64,000 nt of DNA from Ovoidimarina sp963698645 (GCA_963698645.1 CAVORP010000006.1:62001-126000), one strand, 5' to 3'. Numbered from the stretch's first letter, positions 43,838-53,637 are shown. Notes: generated by a model not told the origin, from the letters alone. Program-made: numbers and translations.

Positions 43838-44644
43838 GACTGATGCCTTCTTGCACGGACGAGCCCGGCTCTCTGCGGAAACTCGGCGGCTCGGGTCAGC
43901 ACGAACCAGGCAACACCTTTGGCCATCGCCCACACCCAGAGGGGGCTTATCCGATATCCCAGTTCGGCCTGAACCCGCCGCACCTCCAGAAGCGCAGCAA
44001 CCCTGTTGCGCCGCAGTTCGGACTTCCCACCCGCCTGCATGCTGACCACACGGACTCCGTCGAGGAAGACCGGTTCAGCAAGTTCGAGGGATTGCGCGAT
44101 CAGCTTGTAATCCCCGGCGATCTGAAGACGCGTGTCGAAGCCGCCCAACCGATCGAACAATTGCCGTCGGTGGAACGTCCCCGGATGCGGTATCGACATC
44201 TCAGCGTGGATGCGCCGACGGGCCTCGGGCCACGGAGTGCCAAGTTCGACGCCGCTGCCGTTGCCGCGCACCAGCAGAATGGAGCCATAGGCGATCATCG
44301 TCGTTTCGGGAACATCCGAAAGCGCGGCCATGGCGCGGGCGATGCAATCCGGAGAATCCAGCGTGTCGTCGGCCCCGAGGAAGCTGACCCAATCGCCCGT
44401 GACCATCTTCAGGGCCGTATTCCAGGCGTCATAGATCCCGGAGTTCGGGCGCGCTCTTCCAAGCGCCAATCCGGGCCGAATTGGCCTCGATCACCGCAAG
44501 CGTGCCGTCGGTGGAGCCGCCATCGGCGATCACGATTTCGATCCCGGGATAGGTTTGCTCGAAGATACTGTCGAGACAGGCCTGCAGCGTCCCGGCGCAG
44601 TTGTAGGTCGAAATCACGATTGATAACCGGTGATTAGCGGTCAT
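43834..44644 (-). CDS. Glycosyltransferase family 2, one frame break
   Basis: A GT-A fold transferase of about 269 residues. It starts with Leu-Ser-Ile-Val-Ile-Ser-Thr-Tyr-Asn-Cys, then Ile-Ala-Asp-Gly-Gly-Ser-Thr-Asp-Gly-Thr, then the metal-binding Phe-Leu-Gly-Ala-Asp-Asp and a Pro-His-Pro-Gly-Thr-Phe segment. As printed, CCC (GGG on the plus strand at 44447-44449) shifts the frame after Ala-Trp-Lys-Ser; CC joins the halves. The protein overlaps the upstream sulfotransferase stop (ATGA) and the next GT4 start. Confidence 0.87.
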
Positions 44645-45411
44645 TCGCTCTGACCCTGTGAATCGTACCCCAGAAGCGCCCTGCCCTCTGCGCAACGCTC
44701 GAGGATATAGGCCCGGTCCTCGTCCGAGATATCGACGCTGCCGCCCTTGACGAACCCGGCCTTGTATCGGGGATCCCGCGCGACAAAGAGCTCCTCCGAC
44801 TGCGCCATGCTGCGCGCGTCCGATCGCGCGACCGCGGCGGTCAACATGCTGTCCGTCACGATCCAGCCCAGGTTCGCGCAGATCGCGGAGAGTTCAGCCG
44901 CTGCATCTGAAACGAGATCCTCGTAGCGCACAAGATGCAGGATGCCACCGCGCGGCACACCGCCCAGCCAGGACGTTACATGCTGGTTCCATCCGTCGAC
45001 CCCCAGTTTGCGGTCCCGGATGAAGGCGCTAAAAGTCAGATCTGTGTACCGTCTCTTGGTCATGTAACGAAAGTAACTCGACGCCACATCGACCGGATGA
45101 CGGGCAAGATAGATCGAGAAGGCATATTGCGGGTTGAAGGCGCTATGGCTCTTGATGAACCGAATGGGGGGCGAGCTGTATACCGGCGGACCAATGTCAC
45201 GACCCAGGTGGATATCGGGAATGAGCAGACGCAGATTTGCGAATGTCACATCCATGTCCTCACGCCCGCTGGCCGCAAGCGCCAGGCGGGCGATCATCGT
45301 GGTCAGCCATGTGATACCAGATTTCGGATACTCGACGATATAGACATCGTTGGCCTGCGGCGACGCAGCGACCATTTCCCGGAGTTTCGATGTTTCGGAA
45401 GAGTACAGCAT
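44641..45411 (-). CDS. Sulfotransferase domain protein
   Basis: A 256-residue PAPS-dependent sulfotransferase. The 5'-phosphosulfate loop is Glu-Tyr-Pro-Lys-Ser-Gly-Ile-Thr-Trp. The 3'-phosphate motif appears in Tyr-Leu-Ala-Arg-His-Pro-Val-Asp-Val-Ala-Ser-Ser-Tyr, followed by Arg-Tyr-Glu-Asp-Leu. It would sulfate a sugar in the surface glycan. As printed, the frame is continuous with the flippase gene upstream, but the ATG at 45411 has GAGG 9 nt before it and begins at the natural start of the domain. I treat it as a separate gene. Confidence 0.85.
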   Translation of the reverse strand: MLYSSETSKLREMVAASPQANDVYIVEYPKSGITWLTTMIARLALAASGREDMDVTFANLRLLIPDIHLGRDIGPPVYSSPPIRFIKSHSAFNPQYAFSIYLARHPVDVASSYFRYMTKRRYTDLTFSAFIRDRKLGVDGWNQHVTSWLGGVPRGGILHLVRYEDLVSDAAAELSAICANLGWIVTDSMLTAAVARSDARSMAQSEELFVARDPRYKAGFVKGGSVDISDEDRAYILERCAEGRALLGYDSQGQSE

Positions 45412-45419
45412 AAAGTGCC

Positions 45420-46728
45420 TCACTGGGGGATCGCCAGGGCCGGATGCAATGGAAGGCAAACAATGCCAAGTCGAACTCCGGGCCCTGAAGAACAGAAATG
45501 CATTCCAGGTCAACAAGGACAGCGTGGTTCCCGCGGCCGCACCGACACCGCCATAGACCGGAACAAGTGTAAGGTTCGCGGCGACGTTGACAGTCGCGCC
45601 GAGAGCAAGGCCCCGCAGGGTATCGCGCTCGTGCCCCGCCATGGTCAAAAGGAGTGAAACCGGTCCGAACATCGCGTTGATCGCATGTCCCACGACAAGG
45701 ATGATCATTGCCGGATAGGCCACCGAATAGGCCTCACCGAAAAGAAGGGCGATCAGTGGCGTTCCGAAGAAGAAGAGCGCTAGAAGCGTGGCCAACGCCG
45801 CCCCGAAGCTAATGCGCGCTGTGCGCGAGACAATCTGTTGAAGCGCCGCCTGCTGGCCGCTTTGCAGAAGTGTCACGACCCGCGGCATGATCACGGCGTT
45901 GAGACTTGCCAAGGTGAAGGAGGCAACAACCGACATGAGGATCGCCACCTTGAAGACACCCACCGTTTCGTTGTCGCGCATCCACCCCAACATGACGATA
46001 TCGGCACTCGAATTGAACGACTGCAAGCCTGCGACAAGTCCCAGGATCAGGGAGGATGTCAGCCAACTCCGTCGCATCTCTGGCGAAGGGATGAACCGCT
46101 CCGCCGCGGTCGGACGATGCAGCGCCAACCAGTATGCCCCCACCAGAAACGCCAGAAGCGCCGCCGCGCATTGGAGCTTCATGGCATCTGCGGCATCCAC
46201 TGGAACACCAGTTCCGATCACGAAAACCACGCCGATTCCCAAAAGCAGGAACGCGCTGTGAAGCAGTGACTCCGGTAACTGCCCAAGGTTGACCCAACCA
46301 AGGCCGCGCAGCGCCGCGCCGCGGATATTGCCAAGCGCCAGGAGCGGGAGAAGCGGCAGCGCCCACAGCACGGTCTCGAACCGGATCTCGGAGGATGGAA
46401 AAAGAAGAAAGGCCGCCAGCAGCCCAAGAACGCAGAGGCCCGACATTCCGGCAACGACGACGTGGACCCATCGCCAGAGAGCAAGGGTTCGGCCGGGTTC
46501 CTTCGCGTGCTGCGCACGAGCGGTCTCGCGGATCACGAGGTTTGGCAACCCCAGTTGCGCCGGGATCGCGATCAGCGCCACCAGCGCAAGCACATAGGAA
46601 AACTCGCCATAGGCCGTGGGCCCCAGAACTCGGGCCAGGACGATAGCGGCTGCAAGGCCAAGCGCCATCCCGGCGACCCTGATCGACAAGCTGAGCGTGC
46701 CGGAACGTATCAGCCCGTCCGCTTTCAT
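45420..46728 (-). CDS. Oligosaccharide flippase (Wzx/MurJ-like), C-terminus altered by a frame break
   Basis: A polytopic membrane protein of about 435 residues with 12-14 helices. Its start (Gly-Thr-Leu-Ser-Leu-Ser-Ile-Arg ... Leu-Ala-Arg-Val-Leu-Gly-Pro-Thr-Ala-Tyr-Gly-Glu-Phe) is typical of Wzx-type flippases, which move lipid-linked sugar units across the inner membrane. As printed, it reads through into the sulfotransferase. Removing one base near 45474-45485 changes the tail after Phe-Phe-Arg-Ala-Arg to Arg-Leu-Gly-Ile and ends it at TGA 45420-45422, just before the sulfotransferase ATG. Its start overlaps the stop of the GT4 gene (ATGA). Confidence 0.83.
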
Positions 46729-47966
46729 GTCGCGGCCTCCCCGAGGATCGACGCGTAGAGCGCGGCATACCGCCCGGCGATCCGGTCACCGGCGAATGTC
46801 TCCTCGGCGTGCGTGCGCGCGGCGACCGATACACGCTTCCAGCCCTCCCCGAGGCCGAGCACCCAGCCGATACCGCGCGCCAGGTCGTCGACATCGAATG
46901 CCCGCGCAAGATAGCCATTGGTTTCATGGGTGATGATATCCGGCAGCCCGCCAGTGTCGAAACCGATCACCGGACGCCCAGAGGCCAGCGCCTCGACCCC
47001 GGTATTCGGCAGGTTGTCGAGCCGCGACGGCAGGACGAAGGCATCCGCAGCCGCGTAGGCCAGACGCAGGGCCACGTCGTCGCTCAAATGCCCGAGATAG
47101 TGCACCGGGAAGCCGAGGTCCGGGGGCGCTTGGGGCGCGACCTCGCCCACAATCAGCAGGTCGGCATCGAGACCCGAAAGGGCCAGCTTGCCAAGCGCGG
47201 CGAACAGAAGATCGCCGCCTTTCCTGGGATCTTCCGTACCGCCCATCGCGCCGAACATCACGATCGGCCTGTCTTGCGGCAATCCCAGAATACCGCGCGC
47301 CACAGTGCGCTCCACCGGGCACCAGATGTCGGTATCGATGGCATTCGGAATGACGGTCACCGGCCAGCCCGCCATGAGGTCGCTTTCGGCGACGCACTGG
47401 GCAAGCCAATGCGATGGCGTCACGATCTGCATGGGCCGCGTCCAATGCCGCTTCTTGCGCCGCCAGACCCAGGCGTCGAGATCGAGAGGGCCGCCATCCT
47501 CGCGCGATCCGGGTCCGTAGCCTGTCCGCCATCGGTCGGCCGTGGTGTAATGCTCGGCACCGCAAAAGGGCCACATGTCGTGCAGCGTCCAGACAACCGG
47601 CAGACCTAGTCTGCCAATTTCCGCAACCGAAACCATTTCGGCGTTGACCCAGTGCAGATGGGCAATGTCCGCGCCGCGCGCGGCAAGGCGCTGGCGCAGT
47701 CCCCCGGGAATGATCGCGGGAGAATGCAATCCGGGCGCGCGCGACTTTTGAAGACGCGATACCGCAAGACCGAGATGCGGCCGGATTCGCGCCGTGGCGC
47801 GCGCGAGCCGGCCGCGCGGTGCGTCCACCGACCATCCGCCAGAACTCGCCTCGTTCACGGCCATGAACAACTCGACACCTGAATTGCGCAGTGCCGTATG
47901 GATGCGAAAAGCAGCCCGACCGGCTCCACCCCGGTTATCGGTCTGGTTGACGTGAACGACCCTCAC
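46725..47966 (-). CDS. Glycosyltransferase family 4
   Basis: A 413-residue GT-B fold enzyme. The N-terminal loop Asn-Arg-Gly-Gly-Ala-Gly-Arg-Ala-Ala binds acceptor or donor, and His-Leu-His-Trp-Val-Asn plus Leu-His-Asp-Met-Trp-Pro-Phe follow. The donor domain has Val-Leu-Pro-Ser-Arg-Leu-Asp-Asn-Leu-Pro-Asn-Thr-Gly-Val-Glu-Ala-Leu-Ala. This Trp-Pro-Phe-rich type is common in capsule and O-antigen loci. Its ATG overlaps the stop of the pyruvyl transferase gene and its stop overlaps the flippase start. Confidence 0.9.
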   Translation of the reverse strand: MRVVHVNQTDNRGGAGRAAFRIHTALRNSGVELFMAVNEASSGGWSVDAPRGRLARATARIRPHLGLAVSRLQKSRAPGLHSPAIIPGGLRQRLAARGADIAHLHWVNAEMVSVAEIGRLGLPVVWTLHDMWPFCGAEHYTTADRWRTGYGPGSREDGGPLDLDAWVWRRKKRHWTRPMQIVTPSHWLAQCVAESDLMAGWPVTVIPNAIDTDIWCPVERTVARGILGLPQDRPIVMFGAMGGTEDPRKGGDLLFAALGKLALSGLDADLLIVGEVAPQAPPDLGFPVHYLGHLSDDVALRLAYAAADAFVLPSRLDNLPNTGVEALASGRPVIGFDTGGLPDIITHETNGYLARAFDVDDLARGIGWVLGLGEGWKRVSVAARTHAEETFAGDRIAGRYAALYASILGEAAT

Positions 47967-49231
47967 CCGGCGCTCCGCATGGTACCGCGACCCCGCGAAA
48001 GCGCAGGAACGCCGGACAGGGCGCGTGCGACGACATCACCGAATTCGGGAATGATCTCTGCCGCCAAAGGCGCAGGGTGGTCCATCTGCCCCCGAAGCGC
48101 ATCGGCAAGGAATGTCGCTGAAACCTCCGCCAGATTCTGTTGCGGGACGCCAAAGCGATCGGCCAGCGCTCTCACCTTGCCCTTGCCAAGCGTGTAGTCG
48201 ATCGCAACCGCCGGCACATTCAGTCCCAGCGCGAAGACCAGCGAATGAAACCGCATGGTAAGCGCCACATGGGCTTCGCGGAAGGCTTTGCAATATGCGA
48301 CCGGATCCAGTTCGCGGCCCAGAAGCGACAGGTCGAGCCGGTCGCGCAAGCGCGCATTGCCACGAAACAGCCGCCTGTAAAACCAGCGATCATCATCGCC
48401 GTAGTGATTGGTGCACATCGGAAGAGGCCGGATCACGAGGGTCGGGTCCTCCGCCGCGAGGCGCTCCAACGCTTCGACGACCGCGCACTCATAGCGATCG
48501 CGGGCCTCCGTGCTCGAGCGGTCGTCAAGGTCCGAGGCATATTGCCGATACGGGAAATCCCGAAGTCCCAGAAGCACCACCCTGTTCGAGGTGGGAGGCG
48601 CGACCATCCTTACCTCTGATTGCGCTGCGAGCCAGGTGAACGCAGGATCCTCTGCCACTTCGTCCCGCGAAACGTCGACCCCAAGCGCGGCTGCGGCCGC
48701 CCGCGATCTGGCATCGCGATAGATACGAATATCTGCAAGCTGCAGGATGCGCCCGATCGCTGCGTTCAGGTGGGCTGCACCCAGGGGGCCAACGCCGCAG
48801 CCTGCCAGCATGGTCGGTACGCCAAGCCGTCGCGCGATCGTGAAATATGCCTCCATCTCGGCCAGTTCATTGATCGCCATCATCGGCCCGCCTCCGAAGA
48901 CGACCAGATCGCTCTCGCCCACCAGCCGCGCCCCCTCTTCCGGGTCGGCGATCCGCCAGTCGGACAGTTCCGGCATCTGGGCGCGGGTCATCCGGCTCAC
49001 ATAGGGGTTCAGAGACACAAGCGTGAACTCCGCCGGTCCGACCGCAGCCTCGATCGCCGCACCGATGCCGCTCAGGATCGCCTTGTCGCCCAGCGTCTCG
49101 GTGCCGTACCAGCCGCCGATCAGGACCCGCGGCCGTTCACCCGGCTGGCGCGGCTTGGCCTGAGGGGTTCCAAGCGCGCTGAGATGCCGAAGACGCTCTT
49201 CGAACGCGCGACGGCTTCGAAGCGTCCGCAA
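47963..49231 (-). CDS. Polysaccharide pyruvyl transferase family protein (CsaB/WcaK-like), start uncertain
   Basis: A transferase of about 422 residues that would add ketal-linked pyruvate to a glycan from phosphoenolpyruvate. It shows Gly-Gly-Trp-Tyr-Gly-Thr-Glu-Thr-Leu-Gly-Asp-Lys-Ala-Ile-Leu, Val-Phe-Gly-Gly-Gly-Pro-Met-Met and Met-Arg-Phe-His-Ser-Leu-Val-Phe-Ala-Leu, the usual order for the family. The coding frame stays open upstream into the radical SAM gene, and a basic helical leader before the first motif looks real. The TTG at 49231 is the only good start in frame. Alternatively a one-base deletion near 49250 hides an ATG at 49269, or joins this gene to the radical SAM gene. Confidence 0.8.
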   Translation of the reverse strand: MRTLRSRRAFEERLRHLSALGTPQAKPRQPGERPRVLIGGWYGTETLGDKAILSGIGAAIEAAVGPAEFTLVSLNPYVSRMTRAQMPELSDWRIADPEEGARLVGESDLVVFGGGPMMAINELAEMEAYFTIARRLGVPTMLAGCGVGPLGAAHLNAAIGRILQLADIRIYRDARSRAAAAALGVDVSRDEVAEDPAFTWLAAQSEVRMVAPPTSNRVVLLGLRDFPYRQYASDLDDRSSTEARDRYECAVVEALERLAAEDPTLVIRPLPMCTNHYGDDDRWFYRRLFRGNARLRDRLDLSLLGRELDPVAYCKAFREAHVALTMRFHSLVFALGLNVPAVAIDYTLGKGKVRALADRFGVPQQNLAEVSATFLADALRGQMDHPAPLAAEIIPEFGDVVARALSGVPALSRGRGTMRSAG

Positions 49232-50326
49232 CCCGGACTTCTGATAGACCCGGCGCGCTGTTTCTTCATGTTCGATCGCGTCAGAACCCGGTCGACAAGC
49301 TGCCGCCCGTATTCGCCGCGCTCGGGAAGGCCAACATAATCGTGGTTGCAGCCCGCACATTTCGTGTTCCTGATCTCGTCCAGATGCGGCGCCCCGGCAA
49401 AGAAGACCTGTTCGCTGTCATCGGTCTGGATCTGGCCCAGGACATCGCTTTCGATCGCGCAGTATAACAGCTCGCCCTTCGAAGTGATCGTGGCGCCGCG
49501 GTGCTGCCAATCGCAGCCCGCGCGCCGCGGCTGGTCGTGGACAAGCTGGCCCACGAGCGACCGATAGAAGAAACGCTGGTTCGGACTGGTCTCGTAATGG
49601 GCGTTCAGCCCTTCGAGGAACTCCGCGACATGATAGACCTCTTCCTCGTCAAGAGCGTAGGGCTCCTTGAGATCCCGGGTGTAGAGGCGCTGATGCGGAA
49701 CCCCTAGCCGGTATTTGATGTAAAGCCCCTTTTCCTGGCAGTATTCAAAAAGATCCGCCAAGCCATAGACGTTTTCCTTGATAATCGTGCAGCCGACACG
49801 CACGCTGGTCACGAGATCGCTCGACTGGATGAAGTCGATGACGTGCTGGGCACGGGCAAAATTGCCGGGCTTGCCGCGAACCCGGTCGTGCATCTCGCCG
49901 TACCCGTCGAGCGACACCATCACATCAAGATGCCCGCCATGCGCCTTGACCACCTCACCAACATCGGCGATCCGGGCAATCACTTCCTCGTGCTTGTAGG
50001 CGTTGGTGATCAGCGAGATCGAACGGAGTTTCGGCAATGTCTCGAACAGAACAGCCGCGAGGTCGCCCAGATCCTTGCGAAGGGTCGGTTCCCCACCGTT
50101 CATTCCCACGCTCTCGACTTCGCTGAACAGCGGGTTCGCGAGTCCGGTCCGCAGGCCGTCCGGAGTAAGGTCGTCGGATTTCTTGTTCTCCCAAATCCGG
50201 CACATCTGGCAGCGGGAATTGCAGATGTCGATGACCGGAAACTGCAGAACGATCGGCTTTTCAAGCGCGTAGGGCTTCGGCTTTACCAAATAGGAAAGCG
50301 CGTGAAATCTTGTTCTGCAGGGACAT
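49120..50326 (-). CDS. Radical SAM protein with SPASM-like C-terminus, in a glycan operon, frame break near the start
   Basis: The protein has Cys-Asn-Ser-Arg-Cys-Gln-Met-Cys (CxxxCxxC) near residue 36, then Gly-Met-Asn-Gly-Gly-Glu-Pro-Thr-Leu for SAM binding. A C-terminal cysteine set (Ala-Gly-Cys-Asp-Trp, Leu-Tyr-Cys-Ala-Ile and Thr-Lys-Cys-Ala-Gly-Cys-Asn-His) may bind an auxiliary cluster as in SPASM proteins. The ATG at 50326 follows AGGA and encodes 21 residues before the frame must shift near 50263-50290, consistent with one extra base. The C-terminal end is unclear: beyond about 49255 the frame overlaps the pyruvyl transferase and looks non-coding. It is first in the operon. The substrate is unknown. 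Confidence 0.8.
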
Positions 50327-50676
50327 GGTTTTCCTCGAAAGCGTCAGGGATTGGAAGTCTGGTGCAGTCTCCGTGCGCCTGTTCTGCCGTTCCCGCGCGT
50401 TTGCCCGTTGTGTCTGCCTCTGGCGTCTTCGGCCCCCGTGCCGCGCCATTTGTCTCGTTTTCCACCCTTGCCGGATTGTCTGCTTCCAGCCTTAAATCGA
50501 GGGGGCGTCTTCCGTTGCCTGAACTCGTTATATACGCAAGTCCTGACACAATAGCGTTCAATTCGGGGAATTGTTCGACGAATTTATGGCGGAACGTAGG
50601 CTGCAGGGTCAGCCGCATATCGTGGCGCATTGTTCTCGAGCCGCGTCCCCGTGTCTCGTCCAACCCCTGTACTCGG
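50327..50676. other. 350-bp intergenic region upstream of the glycan operon
   Basis: No convincing gene is seen here on either strand. The region must hold the promoter of the minus-strand glycan operon. A TATATA hexamer at 50529-50534 is the most AT-rich point and could be a -10 element, but I find no well-spaced -35. The last part before 50677 is the 3' end of the cueR transcript, and no clear hairpin terminator is visible. Confidence 0.4.
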
Positions 50677-51063
50677 CTATCCGTCCGCAAGGGATTTGAG
50701 GATCGGGCAATCAGGCCTGTCGCCCCCCGAACAGCGCCCCACCAGATCCTGAAGCGTGTCGCGCATCTCCGCAAGGTCGCGGATCTTCGCCTCGATCCGC
50801 GACAGATGTTCCTTGGCGATCTCTTTCACATCCGATGCGCTGCGGCTTTCATCCTCGTAAAGCTGAAGGAGCGTCCGACAATCGGCGATGCTGAACCCCA
50901 GCGCCCGCGCCCGCCCCAGAAAGGCCAGCTTGTGCAGATCACTGTCGCGAAAGGCGCGGTAGCCGTTTGCGTCCCGCAACGGGGTGATCAGCCCGATATC
51001 CTCGTAATAGCGGATCGTCTTGGCCGGAAGACCCGCCCGCTGCGCCACTTCGCCGATATTCAC
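50677..51063 (-). CDS. cueR: Cu(I)-responsive MerR-family regulator
   Basis: A 128-residue MerR-type activator. The DNA-binding part starts Asn-Ile-Gly-Glu-Val-Ala-Gln-Arg-Ala-Gly with Thr-Ile-Arg-Tyr-Tyr-Glu-Asp-Ile-Gly-Leu, followed by a dimerisation helix and a metal loop with two cysteines eight positions apart (Cys-Ser-Gly-Gly-Asp-Arg-Pro-Asp-Cys), the CueR arrangement for linear Cu(I). The GTG at 51063 has GGAGGTGA directly upstream. As printed it is in frame with copA, but I treat it as a separate gene. It probably controls the promoter in front of copA. Confidence 0.85.
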   Translation of the reverse strand: MNIGEVAQRAGLPAKTIRYYEDIGLITPLRDANGYRAFRDSDLHKLAFLGRARALGFSIADCRTLLQLYEDESRSASDVKEIAKEHLSRIEAKIRDLAEMRDTLQDLVGRCSGGDRPDCPILKSLADG

Positions 51064-53556
51064 GTACTCACCTCCCGACCCTGGCCAACGGGCATCGGGG
51101 CCCGCTCCCGAACCGCGGGATCCGGACCCGGCCCCGACGCGGCGCAGGCGCAAGGCATTCGTCACGACAAAGACCGATGACAGCGCCATTGCCCCCGCCG
51201 CGAGCGCGGGGGACAGCATCACGCCCCAAACCGGGTAGAGCACCCCCGCCGCAACCGGCAGAAGCGCCGCATTATAAGCGAATGCCCAGAACAGGTTCTG
51301 GCGAATGTTGCGCATCGTGGCCCGGCTCACGGTGACCGCGCGGGTCACGGCCGCCAGATCGCCCGACATCAGCACCACATCCGCCGCCTCGATCGCCACG
51401 TCCGTGCCGGTGCCCACCGCGATACCGATATCGGCATGGGCCAGCGCGGGCGCATCATTGATCCCGTCGCCGACAAAGGCCACCGGCCCATGCGCCCGGC
51501 GCAAATCGTCCAGCGCCGCGACCTTGCCATCGGGCATCACCCCCGCGATCACGTGGTCGATCCCGGCCTCCGCCGCGATATGGTTGGCCGTCGCCTCGGC
51601 ATCCCCGCTGATCAGCGCCACTTTCATCCCCTGCGCCCGTAGCGCCGTAATCGCCGCCGCTGTCGTGGGTTTCAGCGGATCGGCCACCTGAAACGCCGCT
51701 TCCGCCACCCCGTTCCGCGCCAGATAGACCGTGGTCAAACCGCCGCCGGCAGGCACCGAAAGTGCAGACAGATCGACGCCCTGCGCGTTCATATACCGCT
51801 CGGATCCGATCAGGACCCGGTCCGTGCCGATGCGCCCTTCCGCGCCCTGACCGGTGACCGACAGAAACTCCGCAACTTCGGAAAGGGCCAAACCTCGCCC
51901 CTCGGCGGCCGTGACCAGCGCGCGCGCGACCGGATGCTCCGAACGTGCCTCGATTGCCGCCGCTCGCGCCAGCACCGCATCTTCCGTCTGCCCCGCGGCC
52001 GGAACGATCCGGATCAGAACCGGGTGCCCTTGGGTCAGCGTCCCGGTCTTGTCAAAGGCGATGACCTGCACTTCCTGAAGGCGTTGCAACGCATCGCCCC
52101 GGCGGAACAGGACACCAAGCTCCGCCGCACGCCCGGTACCCACGAGGATCGACATCGGCGTGGCCAGACCCATGGCACAGGGACAGGCAACGATCAGGAC
52201 CGAGACGCCGGCCACAAGCGCAAGCCCCAGCGCCGGGTCGGGACCGAGCAAAAGCCAGACCGCGACCGCAAGCACGGCAATCCCGATCACGATCGGCACG
52301 AAGACCCCCGTGACCCGGTCCACCAGCGCCTGAATGGGAAGTTTCGCACCCTGCGCCGCCTGCACCATCTCGACGATCCGCGCCAGAACCGTCTCGGCCC
52401 CCACCGCGGTCGCGGTCAGTGTCAGCGCGCCGGTTCCATTGACCGTGCCCCCGGTCACCCTGTCACCCGGCTCTTTCGCGACCGGCATGGGTTCGCCCGT
52501 CACCATGCTCTCGTCCAGAAAACTGGTCCCCTCCTCGACGATGCCGTCGACCGGAACGCGCGCGCCGGGCCGCAGCCGGATCCTGTCGCCCGTCACCACC
52601 TCGGCCAGCGCAACTTCGCGCCAGGCGCCATCGCGCATTACCTCGGCGGTGTCCGGCACAAGCTCGGTCAGCCGCGCGATCGCTGCGCCCGCCCGCCCCT
52701 TGGCCCGGGCCTCGATCCAGCGGCCCAGCAGGATCAGCGTGATGATCACCGCCGCCGCCTCGAAATAGACGGCCCGCGTCCCCTCGGGCAAGATCCCCGG
52801 AAGAAACAGCGCCACCACCGAATAACTCCATGCCGCCAGCGTCCCAAGCGCCACCAGCGCATTCATGTCGGGCGCGCCACGCATCAGGGCGGGAATCCCG
52901 TGGGCATAGAACCTGCGCCCCGGGCCCACCATCACGCAGGTGACCAGGATGAACTGGATCATCCAGCTTGTCGTCTGGCCCAGCGTCGCCATGATCCAGT
53001 GATGCCATGCGGGAACAAGATGCCCGCCCATCTCGATCAGAAAGACAGGCAGGGTCAGCACTCCCGCCAGCACCGTCTGGCGCGCCAGCGCCGCACGCTC
53101 CGCCTCCGCAAAGGACGCCTGTCCCTCGGTGCCGGCCTGATCCCTGACATGCCCCTGATATCCCGCCTCCGCCAGCAACCGGATGAATTCGCCCGGAAGC
53201 ACTGCCCCGTCGAAATAGCGGATCCGCACCGTCTCGGTCGCAAGATTGACGCTTGCGGCGATCACACCGGGATGGGCGACAAGCGCCTTCTCCACCCGAC
53301 CCACGCAAGAGGCGCAACTCATCCCCGACACCGCGAGCTCCGCCACCGCCTCGCGTGCCGGATAGCCTGCGGTCGCAAGCGCTTCGAGAATGCGTTTCGG
53401 ACAGATATCGTCGGCGACCGTCACCTGCGCCCGCTCGGTCGCCAGATTGACGCTGGCGGCGCTGACACCCTCCACCCCGGCCAATGCCTGTTCCGCCCGA
53501 CGCACGCATGATGCGCAGGACAGACCTTCGATCTGGAACTCGATGTGATGGGCCAT
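51060..53556 (-). CDS. copA: Copper-translocating P1B-type ATPase
   Basis: A Cu(I) export pump of about 830 residues. Two N-terminal heavy-metal domains carry Gly-Leu-Ser-Cys14-Ala-Ser-Cys17 and Gly-Met-Ser-Cys-Ala-Ser-Cys. Eight membrane helices surround the actuator Thr-Gly-Glu-Pro, the metal-binding Cys-Pro-Cys in Val-Ala-Cys-Pro-Cys-Ala-Met-Gly, the phosphorylation Asp-Lys-Thr-Gly-Thr-Leu-Thr, Ser-Glu-His-Pro and Gly-Asp-Gly-Ile-Asn-Asp-Ala-Pro. As printed the frame runs on into cueR; one extra base between about 51064 and 51145 would explain this, and the corrected frame stops at TGA 51060-51062, overlapping the cueR GTG. A CueR-type promoter lies upstream. Confidence 0.94.
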
Positions 53557-53585
53557 TTTGGCGATCCCTCATTATTCGAGACCGA

Positions 53586-53616
53586 CAGATAGGCATTCCA
53601 GTGACTGGAAGGTCAA
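53586..53616 (-). promoter_or_regulatory. CueR-type (MerR-family) promoter of copA with 19-bp spacer and dyad operator
   Basis: On the minus strand the -35 TTGACC (53616-53611) and -10 TATCTG (53591-53586) are 19 bp apart, the overlong spacing used by MerR-type activators. The spacer contains the perfect dyad TTCCAG-N3-CTGGAA at 53596-53610, close to the known CueR operator. It is 30 bp before the copA start. Confidence 0.85.
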
Positions 53617-53637
53617 GTCTTGTCATGAAACCTTCAC

